Shown: positions 33,760 through 46,699 of the stretch, in pieces | Layout of the letters: every line of letters begins with the position of its first letter | Position numbering within the stretch: position 1 is the stretch's first letter | Assembly (NCBI GenBank): GCA_030549335.1 | Contig: CM060189.1 | Location: 27,923,001-27,987,000 of the forward strand | Reading direction: 5' to 3' | Length of the DNA: 64,000 nt | Origin: Pontederia crassipes | Lineage: Eukaryota > Streptophyta > Magnoliopsida > Commelinales > Pontederiaceae | Translations under genes and position numbers: made by a program | Notes under the pieces: model-generated | Seen by the model: only the letters and a program-made list of their open reading frames with translations | What the model was told of the DNA's origin: nothing | Databases searched by the model: none

Positions 33760-36700
33760 TTAAGTAATTGCTCCGTTGGGGTCATCATACAAAATATGGA
33801 ACAGACCCGGAAGGAGACTGTCTAACAAAAAATTATCGCTACAACAAGTGCGACCAAAAGAGACGAGAAAGTCAGCGGCCAGATTTTTGTTCCTTGAGCA
33901 ATGCTTGACAATCACAGGCTGCAGAGCCTCAAGCAGGCTCCAAATATCATGAATGGTTCCTTTTATGTTCCAGGAGTACTTCTCCTGACGCGTAACAATC
34001 TTGATCAAAGTTAGAGAGTCCGAGTAGACCAGAATACGAGTCAAGGATCTATAGGCGCATTTTCTAAGGTCAGCCAGCATGTCACGCGCTTCAATCTCCA
34101 GAATAGTCTTGGCAAAAGTGCTTGAAGCCCCTGCAAAAAGAAGAGAACCAATGTGAGTTCGTAAAATTGAGCCAAAGCCCTCCAATCCTCCCCCCACAGG
34201 GAGGGAGCCATCTGATTGAAGAAGTAGCCAAGAATGGATGGGGGGGGGGGGGAGGGGGGCCTCCCACCGGGCCCGGAGAGGGCCTTGGGGGTTAAAGTGT
34301 GGTGCCTCAGGGGCGTGGGAATCAACATGGTCAGCATAGTCATGGAACCCCGCCAATGCTCTCTCCCATACTACCTTCACGATTGTGTGCTTGGACTTAA
34401 AATAGGCAGCGTTCCTAGAATTCCAGAGCTCCCAGAGGCAGTAGGAGAAAAGGGACTGAACAACATGGCGAGACTGCGCGCACAAGCCCGCACTCTCATT
34501 AACCCATGAGCCAGTATGCCAAGAATCGGTAAAAAGGAAGGGGATATTGAGCTGCTGCTGAAAAAGTTGCCAAAGTTGTATAGCAAATGAGCATTGAAAA
34601 AACAAATGGGTATTAGTTTCAAGAGTGAGCCCGTAGAACGAGCAGCAGGGGTTAATCGAACTATCAAAACGAAGGACAGTGTCCAGGGTAGGTAGCTTGT
34701 TCTGAAGGAGTTTCCATAGGAAGATATGAATTTTGGGAGCGATTGGAATTTTCAAATCCGAGACCAAGCACGCCCTCCACTGGAGGTGGTCGGCAGAGCA
34801 ACAGCGAACAAAGCTATAGACCGACTTTACATTTGCTAATCCATGGGTATCATTCACCCAGACCCACGCATCATCATAGGCAATGGCTGGAATGCATATT
34901 CTTTTAATTATTACGCCAAGATCCGGCCCAAATATGGTGGAGAGTAAGTTATCGTTCCAGTTTCCATTATCAATCAGATCGCTTACAAGAAGGTTATCGA
35001 GGGAAAGGAAGGTGTTTATGTACATGAGCCATTTACAAAATGGGGTAGGGCTGACCCAAGGATCGTAGAGAAGAGATGTTTTGACCCCCGAGCCAATCTA
35101 TTTCTGGAAGCCAAGGCGAAGGTCCAAGATGGAATGCGTAATCGTTCTCCAGATGGGTGAAGCTCTAGGATTGTGAGAGGGTAAATTCCAAAGGTTGAAA
35201 TCACCATACTTAGCATTGAATAGTTGAATCCACTACGAATTGTTTTGGTTTAACAGTGATAAGATACGCTTAGCCATTAGAGATAATTGCACAGCGTGAA
35301 GATTCTTGATTCCAAGGCCCCCTCAAATTTAGGTAGCTGTGCAGTGTGCCAGTTAATAATATGAAGGCTTCGATGGTTAGGTTCAGAGTTCCAAAGATAA
35401 GATCTCGAAAGCTTCTCAAGAGACTCAATGATTCCATTTGCAAGATGGGTGGTACTAAGCCAGTGGGTAGGAATTACTGATAAAATAGATTTAATTAAAG
35501 TAGTGCGTCCAGCCTGATTTAAAATGCGACGATTCCATCCTGCGAGTCTGGCACTGGTTTTTTCAATAATCTGGCGTTGATCTTGAATTAAGAGTTTAGT
35601 AGGAGAGATAGGAGTTCCCAGATACAGAAAGGGAAACTGCCCCAACTGGAAGCTAAGGGTGTCGCGGAGCATGTTCCTACGTCTAGTATTTAATTTTGGA
35701 AGGTACAGATTGGATTTATGAGTGTTGACTTTCTGTCCAGTAAGATATTTGTAAACTTCAAGAATTTCCTTAATATTTTTACAGTTTTTCTTTGTAGCTT
35801 TTAAGCATATTAATACATCATCAACGAATAGCAGATGCGAAAGAGTAAAATTCTGAATGTTGAAAGGAATGATTTTGCCAATAGCCTCATAAGAGGTCAT
35901 GAGGGAGGAGAACACTTGACTGATGAGGATGAAAATGTACGGAGAGATTGGATCCCCCTGGCGAATACCGCAATTGGAGGAAAAGATCTCAGAGCATTGT
36001 CCATTCACAATACACATAAAAGCAGGGGATCTAATGCACGTGCTAATCCAATTCCTAAAAGTAGGAGGGAAATTCATTAGAGTTAGGACAGTATCGACAG
36101 CCTCCCAGGAGACTCGATCAAAAGCCTTCTTCATGTCAACCTTCATAAGCATAAATTTTTGTCTACCAGAGTTGAGAGTGAGCAAGTTCTTGTGCGATGA
36201 TAATATTATCATGAATAAGCCTACCAAGGACAAAAGCCGATTGATTGTGGTCGATAAGGTGTTCTAGGGTTGGGCGCAAGAGATTAGCAAGGATTTTGGT
36301 TAGAAGACGGTATAGGACATTGCATAAGGAGATAGGCCGGTAATCTCCAACAGTCTTAGGATTTTTCTTCTTAGGAATAAAAATTAACGAGGTAAGAGAC
36401 CATTCTGTGGGAAAAGAGTTATAGATTAGGAAGGAATTGATGGTTTCGATAATCTTAGGTCCTAGAATATTCTAGTACTCCCTATAGAATTCAACAGTAA
36501 AGCCATCGGGACCGGGCGATTTGCCCGGGGGCATACTCCAAAGGGCATCCCGGATCTCCAAGTCGGAGACAACTTTAGTGAACTGGTCGTAGTAAGCATT
36601 GTCAAGTGTAGGTAGTGTTGGCCAACAAGAGAGAGGGATGGGGAGTGATGCCTCAGGCTATCACAAGTGTTTATAATGATTTACAAATAAGGATCGAATG

Positions 36701-37858
36701 TTTTTTTCATTAGTTATTAGGTGGCCATTACTATCCTGGATTTCAAGGATTGTATTTTGTCTATGCCTAATCATGGTTGATAGATGAAAGAAACGTGTGT
36801 TTCTGTCCCCCTTAACAATCCAATGAGATTTAGCTTTGTTCCACCACTTGAGGCTGATTTGCCTTAGTAATGCAGCGTGGTAATGGTATGCGGAACGTAG
36901 AAGGCCTAACTCAGCGTTTGAGAGACCTCTAGAGACGTCTAAGTTTTCAAGCTCAGAGATGCGCCTGAGGGTATCCTCTGCTCTAATTTCAAGGTTACCT
37001 AATGTGTGTTTGTTCCATTTTAGAGTATCGGTTTTAATTTTCTTTAGTGCCTTTGCTAATGAGTTGGAGTGAGAGACAACACTGGACAATGTCTCGTGCT
37101 TCCTGGTGCTGAAGCCAGAAATGCTCATACTTGAATGAGCGTGCACGATGAGAGGGGTTATCTATTTGAAGAAGAATTGGGGCGTGGTTCAAGACGCAAC
37201 GCGGAAAGGAAGTTAATGACAGATTAGGGAAGGTTTGTAGCCAATGATGGCTAAGAAGAAGACGATCTAAATGGTAGTGTATACGAGCCAGACCAGAACG
37301 GTTGTTACACCAAGTAAACGAAACCCCTTTTAAATCAATGTCGACAAGCCCATGCTTGTGGATTAGGTCTCTAAGTAGGCACGTCGATCTAGTGAGGGTA
37401 AAGGGTTGGCCTCCTAGCTTATCACCAAGGTCAAGTAAGGAATTGAAATCGCCAATAAGGGTCTAGGGAAAATCAGAAATGTTCATTCGACAAAGGTCGT
37501 GCCACAGGGCATTACGGATAGTAGAAACGGAGCTAGCATACACGCATGATAATAGGAAACTAAAACCATTAAAAGTACCAGCAGCATGGAGGATTTGCGG
37601 GGAGGAGAGGATCGAAGTCACCTGAGTGCCTTGACCATGCCAGGCCAAGGCAATACCGCCAGAGGCACCAACAGCCTCATGGTAGATGCCTTCCCACTGA
37701 GGCCACAATCATCGAACGACCTGTGTTATCTTTACAGAATCCGAGTGGGTTTCTAATAAAATTACAAAGTCTGGCTTTTGAGCCCTAATTAAATTAGCTA
37801 GTCTATCCCTAACTTTAGCACGGAAAGCTCCTCTACAATTCCAAGATAAAATACGCAT
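33760..37858 (-). pseudogene. LINE ORF2: endonuclease, reverse transcriptase, RNase H
   Basis: It starts MRILSWNCRGAF (37858), the classic plant L1 endonuclease start, with LLETHSDSV next. A TGA near 37709 and a TAG near 37460 interrupt it; TLIGDFNSLLD resumes. A frameshift near 37080 leads to HWIVKGDRNTRFFH (about 36830-36770). The reverse transcriptase has PPGKSPGPDGF (about 36530), KVDMKKAFDRVSW, GIRQGDPISPYIF and a catalytic FVDD at 35811-35828 (usually FADD). After a stop near 35277 comes a zinc-binding region (IFLWKLLQNKLPT) and an RNase H domain with QSDGSL, EIEARDML and VYSDSLTL supplying the D-E-D residues (35025-33760, open). The protein is dead as a whole, but the last 421 codons are uninterrupted. 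Confidence 0.88.
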
Positions 37859-37879
37859 TAAACAAAGTTTGAGGGAACA

Positions 37880-38320
37880 TCATCAGCCACCGAGGAAGAT
37901 GTCATGACCTGCACAGAATAGGCACGACGTGAGAGTTTTGCCGTGGAGGAAGATAGGGTAGTACCTGAGACCTTTGTAGTTTCTTCCGGCTGGAAATGCT
38001 TGGAAGGGGAGGTTTGAGGCACAGAGGCCGCGACTTCTCGTGCTCCAAGCGGGTTGGAGGGGCGAGATCGACAACAAGGTCGACGTCCGGCCCCTCATCC
38101 ACCTCCTCAGTGTCCGTCGAATCAACCTCAGACTCGCACACAACACCCTGTAGCATGTTAGAAGCCTGGATAACCAGTAAATCATGAGGATTCGTCATGG
38201 CACTAGAGGATCCCGAGCCCGACAAGGAGTTGGGGGTAGAGGTGGTAGGACAGACGGGAGTGGTAACCACAGCCAGTGGCGCAGGCGAAGGAACCACCAG
38301 GCCCGACGGAGGATGGTTGG
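37880..38320 (-). pseudogene. LINE ORF1 C-terminal remnant
   Basis: Open on the minus strand just upstream of ORF2: Pro/Ser/Thr-rich, with an acidic SEVDSTDTEEVDEGPDVDL segment. No CCHC knuckle is left, consistent with 5' truncation. The open frame appears to start at 38342, but that start lies in the target duplication, so the true element sequence begins at 38320. Confidence 0.6.
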
Positions 38321-38479
38321 TTCTCCTCTCCTTGTTGTTCACGTAGTGGGTTGAAGTAGATCAAAATTATCAACAACTCACGTATGAGAATGATTGTTAA
38401 GAATATAAAATTTTATTCTTCCTACTTATTTAAGTTTTTAGAAAAATTGACACATTGAAATAAAAACAGTAAATGAGTT

Positions 38480-39102
38480 CTTTTGCATTAATGGAGCTTA
38501 CAGTGACATACTTAATATCTTTATTCTTAATTAGGATGTCACGACAAAGGTAAAATTATATACAATTGCTGTTTGTTTTTTTGTCTCCTGTATAATTAGG
38601 AGAAAATTATATTTATTCGAAAATATTCTAAGATAAAGATAATATTATCAACGATAATATTATTACTCACTGCGAAAAACAATAAAGACAAAAACATTAG
38701 GTTTCTTCTCCAATTTGATTCCTTGGCGTGACATGGTCCACTGTGAACAAATTGGGGTGGACAGATGAATTTTTATAAACTTGATAGATCATTTGTGAGA
38801 AAACAATGAAAAGAAAAAGAGTTTAATTTGACAGATCATTTTCAGCATTTCATCCATTCTACCTTTTCCAACTGCAATTTCAACAAATACCTTTGAATTT
38901 TATCATTTTTTTAACTTTAATTTGTAATAAAATTATCCTCTAATTACTAACGAATAAATTTCAATAAATGTTCGCTACCTTTACTTTTTTTTTCCAACTA
39001 TGTTCTTCCAACTTTCTTCGCTTAAATGACACATCAAAACTAATAAAATTAGTATAAATTATAAAACAATAAAAATATTATTAAAATAATAATAAAAAGC
39101 TT
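38480..39102. other. AT-rich intergenic, no gene seen
   Basis: Lies between the LTR-like relic right of the LINE and the first recognisable gypsy sequence. Nothing can be supported. Confidence 0.4.
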
Positions 39103-39618
39103 AGGGCCTATGCTTCTCGAACATGAAGCCAATTGACCCACACATGATCTATAGTTGGCAAAGAGGTATTCACCTTAAATATCTGGGGTACTATCTTTAT
39201 GGTGAAACCATCAAGATCCACATATTATAAGAGTCTAAAGTATACATTTTATTAAAGAAATCTAAATATGAGGCAATGGTGTAGGAGCTCCTAAGGATTA
39301 TGAATTCATTATTAATTACCACCTCATTGAACAAAAAATGATAAGGCTAGCAGTCTTGGTTGCCCGATGGAACCTTAAGCCTAATAGGAATGGAATGTTG
39401 TCGATGATATATCAGGTTCAACCTAACATAAAGACAAAATAATAGTAGTACAACTAGCAACCCAAAGTACTAGAGGATGCACAAAATGTGTCAATATGAA
39501 GCAATAGGTTTTCATAGGTCGACATATAGTTGAACCTATAAGGGAAAATCTATAGGTTCCAAATGAAGAAGGCCATTAAAAAACATGTTGAACGAATGCC
39601 ATAAGTTAAAATTCATCA

Positions 39619-41430
39619 TTCACTGATGCTTCAAATGATGTAGCAAAATAAAATCGCTAGCAAGTGCACTAGTCGCTCAAGTAATATAGTAAAAAGGAGT
39701 AAGAGTGTCGAACCCACGAGGAATATTATTAATTCAATATTTGAATCTTTAAATTAATAAGAGAGGAAAAACATGGATTTTGAAAATGAGTTTTATAAAA
39801 TAAAATAAAATAAAGATAAGATAGTGGTATTAAAGTTAGGCCTTAGGATGAAAATAGATCAGGATAAATATTTGAACCATAAAAGATAAATTTAATATTT
39901 AAAGATGGATTAGGAAATTTCTTAAGTTATTAATTTACAAGATTAACATCACAGAGTCCACAAACTGGTAATTCTGCTATTTAATCCGGCAAATCAAACT
40001 ATCTTAAATTTAATCAAACCTAAAGTCCCACAAACTGGTATTCGTCAGATGAGATTAAAATTAAGATGCATTAATATGAAAATCCTAGACTATTAATCAC
40101 TCCACAAACTTGTATACATTAACAGATCACACAAACTCGATTCTCCACACACTAGTTATCAAATTTATGTCAATTATTAATTTCACATAAAATTAATTAA
40201 TTTAATTAATAAATTCTAAAATCAAATAGTTCACAAACTGGTAATTACTCAACTCAGAAATCCAAATAATTAAATCAAAAGTACTAAGCACAATTAATTA
40301 ATTGATCAGAAAAGATTAAAACAAATGATATAGGGTCCAAATACTTTCCCTTCAATAATAATCTGCTAAAATAATAATCCTAAAAACATGGAGTTCATCC
40401 TAGAAATTCTAGAGAGATAATAACAAAATAACAATAATAATTGAAAGAATTACACCAAGAATAAAATAGGATCATCAGATCTGGGCAGACAGTCGGGCAG
40501 CCTTTCGGACTTGATTAGAGTCGCGATCAACCTTCAGTCGTCGCACATCTCTCCTTTTGGTCGAAGCCTGCAGAGCTCACGACTCACCATGGAAGAAACC
40601 TGAACTTCCGAGCACCCCTTGGGACGATGGCTTCCTCACGTATTTATAGGGTGCAGACGACCTTTAATTCGATCACGGTCGTAACATCGTACGGTTGACT
40701 TTAATTTCATGAGATAAACTCGGTGTGGATAAAACTTTGGTTAATGATAAAAAGTTATTCATTTTACACTCTTCGTTCCTGGCCATAAAATGATAAACTT
40801 CTGCCAAAATATCATTACGCCCAAAGATTATGGATTTCTTCTTTACCCCTTCATGGAATCTCGGCCAAAACGAAGATTCTTTTATCTTTACCCCCTTGAG
40901 TTATCGGCCAAAACGATCACTTCACCCAAAGATTTGAGTTATCGGCCGGTGATGATAAATTTATTGGATTTTGCGGCCGATAACAGGATTGAAATGGATT
41001 TCTCGACTGTAATACTTCTTCGAATTGGAGTTCTCGAGCGATAAATTGGATGTCTCGGACGATACGAATGAAATTCTTTTGGATTTCAGCCGATACGTCA
41101 CAATCCATCTAAATCTCGGCCGATACGAATAAATCTTTGGTGATTTATCGGCCGATATAGTCTTTGGGGTTGAAATTCTCGGCCGAAACGTCCATTCTTG
41201 ATCAAATATAATCCTTGAATAATCATGAATTCGATTTTTCCTGCAAAATAATTATTCAAATTTAGTTAATCCATCCACAATTAAAATATTCAAAGAATTA
41301 ATAATTAAAATTTATAAATCCAAAATTATGACTAAAAGTGACTAAAAATGATGCATGCCATGATCAAATTATAGAAAAATTAATTAAAATAATAAACTAA
41401 AATATGTTGTATTTTGCATGCATCATTCAC
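39619..41430 (+). mobile_element. Solo LTR, 1802 bp, 5-bp target duplication TTCAC
   Basis: The element 39624-41425 starts TGATGC and ends GCATCA. TTCAC flanks it (39619-39623 and 41426-41430). Removing it restores the gypsy integrase reading ...IIH/HLGNK, an independent check of the borders. It holds the plant-repeat signature GCAAGTGCACTAGTCG...GTGTCGAACCCACGAGGA near 39660-39720 and a run of AAACTGGTAATT-like motifs. No internal domain or partner LTR is present. Confidence 0.82.
40780..41195 (+). repeat. Degenerate TCGGCCGATA repeat inside the solo LTR
   Basis: About ten copies of (A/C)TCGGCC(G/A)A(T/A)A spaced 25-60 bases apart, each followed by CGAA or GAT and a T-rich stretch ending GGATTT. 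The array looks like an old tandem repeat of about 40 bases or a clustered protein-binding site. Confidence 0.55.
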
Positions 41431-41598
41431 CTTGGCAACAAGATATACAAGAACATATGACGTAGTTATTGGTGAAATGACAAAGCATGAAATAGAAGAG
41501 TATGTCTCTAGATGCATTGACTAGATGCATTGAATTCCAACAGACTTAGGTCAAGCATTAAAGGTCTTACCATTTGCTCAAAATCTTTAGGAATTCCT

Positions 41599-42492
41599 TA
41601 AGGGTATGTTTGGATAAGAATTTTTGGGCAGAACACTGAACAAAGTTTTCATGAGCCCTACTAGAACTAAAGCTTTGATCAACGGATGAGCTCTCATAAA
41701 AAAGTTTCGATGAATGTCGAGAACTTGGTAAGTTTTACCTGAATGCCTGAACTCATCGCGTTTGTCATTTTACTTTTTCTTTGCTTTCCTTTTACTTTTA
41801 ATTATTATTTAATGTATGTATATATAATTATTTATTTATTAATAGATTATTATTTAACTTATAAAATAAATTATTTAAGTCAATATTTTTTCTTAATTAT
41901 TTATTATACTATAATTAGTATTATAGTGTAGTAAAATATTATTAATTAATATTTATTGCTAATACTATTTATTAAGCTATGTAATGACAAATTAGAAAGT
42001 TATGCAGGTCTCCTTCTCCTTGAGTAGCCTCTTTGGAATTTCAATAGTGAAAACTTTTTAAATAATTATTAATTATAAGATAAATTAAAATAATACTTTC
42101 TATATTATAAAATTAAATACTTTTTTGCTTTTTTATATCTTTTACTTTTCCTTTTATTATTATTTAATGTATATATAATTATTTATTTATTAATATATTT
42201 TTATTCCTCTTATAAACTATTATTTAATTCAATATTACTTTATTTATTATACTTTAAAACTATTTTTTATATTATTAAATAATAATTAATTAAAATAATA
42301 TTTTCTATATTATAAAAATAAATTTATTTCTTTAGTTCTTACTTTCTATCCAAACTTCTACTAAAACTTATCTATCAAATCACTTTTTAAATTCTCATCA
42401 TTGCATTTGTCATCCAAACATCAAACCTAGACATTTCTATCTAATTGATTAGTTCTTGAGAACTTAAGTTCTATCATCCAAACACAACCTAA
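41599..42492. mobile_element. Tourist/PIF-Harbinger-like MITE, 888 bp, TAA duplication
   Basis: Element 41602-42489 has ends GGGTATGTTTGGAT and ATCCAAACACAACC, flanked by TAA (41599-41601 and 42490-42492). It interrupts the gypsy integrase between the LQ-P-IP...W and EKF.VDFV blocks, and the reading resumes after it. The interior is AT-rich with two related halves (TTATTATTTAATGTATATAT appears in both), which suggests internal duplication. Confidence 0.82.
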
Positions 42493-43913
42493 AAGAAGTG
42501 AGAGAAGTTCATTGTAGATTTTGTGTCCAACCTCTTAATCTCAAAAGGAGTATGACATGATTTGGGTGATCATAGACCACCCACTTTTATCGAACGGAGA
42601 TAGATTGGGAAGATTCTACTGGTTCTTTAAGTTAAAGAGAACGTATGATTTAGTATTCCAATGTTGGTGGTATGTGATCGGGACTCTAAGTTCACATCTA
42701 AGTTTTGAACTGAACAATAGTATGACCTTCCATCTCAAATGGATGATTAATAGGAGAGTATCATTCATACTTTAAAGGACATGTTAAGAGTATGTACATC
42801 AAAATGACAATAGTTGAGACGATCACCTACCATTGATCAAATTTTCCTATAACAACAATTACTAAGCATTCCCATGGAACAATTTGAAGTCTTATATGGG
42901 TGACCGCGTTATCCACTTACCCACTATGGTGAAATAGGGGAGAGAAGGTCATGAGCGAAGAACAAGCAAAGTAGACAGCAAAGTACTTTAAGAAGAAATA
43001 TTTAATTAAGAAAAGTATGAAGGATGCATAGATTGATAGAATAATTATGTGGAAATAAACATATGAGAGCATGTCTTCAAAGACTATTAATCAAGTGTGC
43101 CAAAAGTTTATCCTAACAAAGGGGTCATAAAGTTCAATAAGAAGGGAAGTTCAGCCCCATTAGTACGTCAGATCCTTTGAGTTCCAAGAACTAATTGATG
43201 AAAGAGCATGCAAATTGACACTGCCCCTTTCTATGGGGAAGTGCATGTCTATTATGTCTTCATGCTCGAGAGGTACTATAGCATGATGATGCCAATATTA
43301 TCAAGATGCCTAAGAGACAATTGGCCACTTTGTCTCATGTCTAGAAGACATGAGTCCAAACCTATTGATGTGTGTTGAAGTAGGATCTAACACAGACTCC
43401 AAACTCTAGATGTTCGAATGAGATATGATGCCATGTCAGAAGGCTTTGGGAAAATCCTTTAGTAAAAAAAATTGCAAGCATAAAACTTCTTGATCCTTGT
43501 CATCGGAATATTGTTCATTGATAGGTTGGTCATTTTAAAATAGGTTCATACGTCCAAAAGTGTGCCAAAGGACATTGCTTCTGCATTTGAATGCTTACTC
43601 TTATCTTATTGCTAATACCTTGTCAATTACTTAATGATACTTGTGGTGTTACTGATTGGATGGCCTCCTACTCCCTAAAGATGTCAAACATTATTTTTAG
43701 ATTAATAAAATAAAAGATAAAAATCAAGGAAGTTATGTTAAAACAAATGCAATATCATTATTTGTCATGATCCAGATTTAAACGGTGGTTTTTGAACTAA
43801 CGATCAAATATTTCCTTTTTTAAAAAAAAATTGTGCATAATCCCTCTAGATACTACAAGAAAGTGAAAACACATATAACTAAACCACACAGTTTATATTG
43901 ATCATTCAGAGCA

Positions 43914-46699
43914 TGTAACAACCCTAGGGTTTACACCACCACATAGTCATGAAAGATTTACATTTTACAATATACAAATTACTTTTTATACGTAACACAT
44001 ATCAAACTTTCTCTATATTCTAACAGAGGAATATGAGAGCTACAAGTCTTCTATTTAGTGCGTGTGGTGGGGCACGTGACTTCTCGTTACCTTAGCAGCA
44101 AAAAGAATCCATACCCTGCTAAGGTTGTCTCTCGCGATCCCAAAAGTTCTACTAATCTGAAAAAGTGTACAACAATACTGTGAGCAAATAATAGCTCAGT
44201 AAGCTGATAATCATAAGCTATGTATTACCATTTAATAAATTCGAAGAAACATAAAAAATACATGCATTAATCATAATATCAAAGTCAATATCTTCACACA
44301 TTTAATAAATACATATATAACATTCCAATCAAAATTATTACACTCAATTTACACTCATTGTCCCTTAAACATATCAAACATGAGTATGCAATGCAACACT
44401 CTTATATGTATGCACGAATCACTGGCCAGTGGTCTGTAGGTGGATTCTAAAGATGGCTCCCATCATGATCATTGATGTAGCACTTAGCTCTATTCTACAT
44501 TATCCCTTTTGGGAACATATCATATAGCGATAGGTGGATTCTAGAGGTGACCCTTATGGATTCTAGAGGTGACTCCCATCGTGACCCCTCACAATGTAGC
44601 ACTTAGTTCCGTATGGCACTTAGCTCCAGTCTATCTCATCACATAGCTGGGGAACAAAAATGATGCATTGAATTCTAGAGGTGGCTCACATTGTGATCAG
44701 CGATGTAGCACTTAGCTCCAACCATCATACATGCAATGCAATTAGATGCAGATGCATGATTCATCATATAACAATTGTGTCTTGATATCAAAAGATGAAT
44801 CATATCAAATACCATTTCAAACGAAACAAAATTGCACTTCTCGTAGTCTATTCATATCATATCCAAAATATATTCAATAATATCACAGTCAATGCCACAC
44901 CGAATTCAAAAGAGGTGAATACATAAAGTAGAAAAAATCAACTTACTTATAAGGACTAACAAAATATTTCCCTTTCTCTTTTCACTACTTTACTCTTCTA
45001 CTCTTATAACAATAATAAACACATTACTACTATGATATAAGCACAATCCTAACACATATGAAACATAATTAATTGCAATGGTATATGAACCTTAAATATT
45101 TACTCTTATAACTTAAGTAACTATTAAACATAAGGATTGACATAATATTATGACAGATTGCACACATAGTAAAGAAAAAATCCATATCTTCTGATATACA
45201 TAATCAAATAACATCATTCAAATTTTCATTTCCTATGTCATTATGGTTTACTCTCATGAAAATCAACATTCAGCCTAACTTTATATTGTTTCTATGTCGT
45301 GACAGATTGAGTAGCCTTACTTTTATGATTTATATAAAATAATAAACATTCCATATTCTAGTACTTTTAATTTTCCCAAATATTAGACATCCTAGGGTGA
45401 AAGTCATAAAATTACTTGAATTTATATCTATTTGTACTGAGCACAATAAAATTAACCAATACTAGTATACTCTGCCTAAGCTCCATTCTGACAGACTGAG
45501 TAAGACTCGGTAAACTATTTATAACTTTCTCTACGTATATCATTTTCTAGTGATTACAATTCTCAATAAAATCTAACATTAGTTTCTATAACACCCTAAA
45601 TTATCAAATAATTTCACGACATATTGAATTTAATACATAATTTACCAATGTGGGTAGAAATTTCGATGGATAGAGTAATAGTACCTTAAAGATAAGAGCA
45701 TAACTTTATCTACAGAAATCATATTAACTTGATTCCAAAGCTAAATGAAAGTAGACTCATATAAGATCAATCAGAATAAATTTTATAATTTTTGGATCAC
45801 TCGAAGGTATGGAATTATGTAGCTAAAGATTCGTGAATCAATTGAATATGGCTAAGGTTAATCTTACCCATGAACAACATGAGTTTTGCCCCATGTTCGA
45901 GTAAAATCCGAAAATGAATAGATGAAACAAGTTCAGAGAAACCCTAATTAGGAACTATATAGTTAAAATCCAAATAAAATTAAGTAGGAACTTACTAAAA
46001 TCTAAAATCCTAGTTGCCCCTTCCCTTCCTCCAATTCCTTCAACAATTATTGATGTTTTTGCTCTTGCCTTAGGTGTTCGGCCAAAGTGGTAAAAAGGGT
46101 AGAGAAAGGTAGTAAAATGTAAAAGGATAAGTATTAAAAGGGAGGGAGATATCGACTTCTGCTCGTGTATGTGGTTCTTCCCAAAATGCCTTTCAAGTAT
46201 GACTTATTCACATGTAATGCCATTAAAGTAAATGGCTTTTGCATTTCTCTATTTATTTATTTATTCATTCCTTTACTTAAGACATTACATGTAAATAAAA
46301 AACTACCTCTCATTTGGATTCAAATAGAATATTTATAAAAATAAATAATCAAGGAATCAAAATATAAATTTTTGACCGAAGAACAAAAATCGTGATTTCA
46401 CATATTTTTCGATTTTGTGTCTACATTTTACCTAACTCACACACCTCCTAAAAATTCTTAAAAATCACTTTTAGAATTCTTTCATATACAGGAATAATTA
46501 CCAGAACTTTAATTTTCCAAATTTTCATTTTTTCGAAAATCACATTTCCATGCTTTAAATAAATTTTCATCGCTTTTGCACTCCAATAGTTGACATTAAA
46601 GTGTAAATCTTAACGTCACATTCATAAAGTTTATCAATAAGATAATATAGCATCACATTCATACATTTAATCATGCATGCTTAACTTAGGAATATTACA
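43914..46699 (+). mobile_element. Putative 3' LTR of the gypsy element, about 2.8 kb
   Basis: Starts TGTAACAACCCTAGG downstream of the integrase C-terminus and ends TTAGGAATATTACA, so the ends are TGTAA...TTACA. No protein is present. 44405-44725 carries three or four degenerate repeats of GTGGATTCTAGAGGTGRCTC followed by GATGTAGCACTTAGCTCC. The similar 5' motif and length of the 56170 element suggest one family. No polypurine tract is obvious, so the border is tentative. Confidence 0.5.

Larger units (their letters stand above)
33719..38333 (-). mobile_element. L1-type LINE, 4.6 kb, 13-bp target duplication
   Basis: TTCTCCTCTCCTT occurs at 33719-33731 and 38321-38333 and brackets the element 33732-38320. 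The low-coordinate side has a short TATTTTTTT tract, the A-tail of a minus-strand element. The content in minus order is an ORF1 tail, apurinic endonuclease, reverse transcriptase, zinc-binding domain and RNase H. It is 5'-truncated in ORF1 and carries stops and frameshifts. Confidence 0.88.
39103..43300 (+). pseudogene. Decayed Ty3-gypsy pol (RNase H and integrase), split twice
   Basis: Fragments in gypsy order, in shifting frames with many stops: AYASR and PTHDL with YLYGETIKIHI (RNase H, 39110-39350); KFIIH (39608-39623), then after an inserted LTR IHLGNKIYKN and EYVSRCI (integrase zinc region, 41425-41520); then after an inserted MITE EKFIVDFVSNLL, MIWVIIDH and DRDSKFTSKF (integrase core, 42493-42700), EQFEVLYG (about 42880) and IKFNKKGKFSP (about 43130). 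These correspond to the consensus blocks HPG..KMY, WE.F.MDFV, IWVIVDRLTK, SDR...FTS.FW and FE.LYG. It is old and inactive. Confidence 0.7.

Noticed and set aside
38321-38342. Start of the minus-strand open frame upstream of the LINE
   Set aside because: These bases are the 13-bp target duplication and host flank, not LINE coding sequence.
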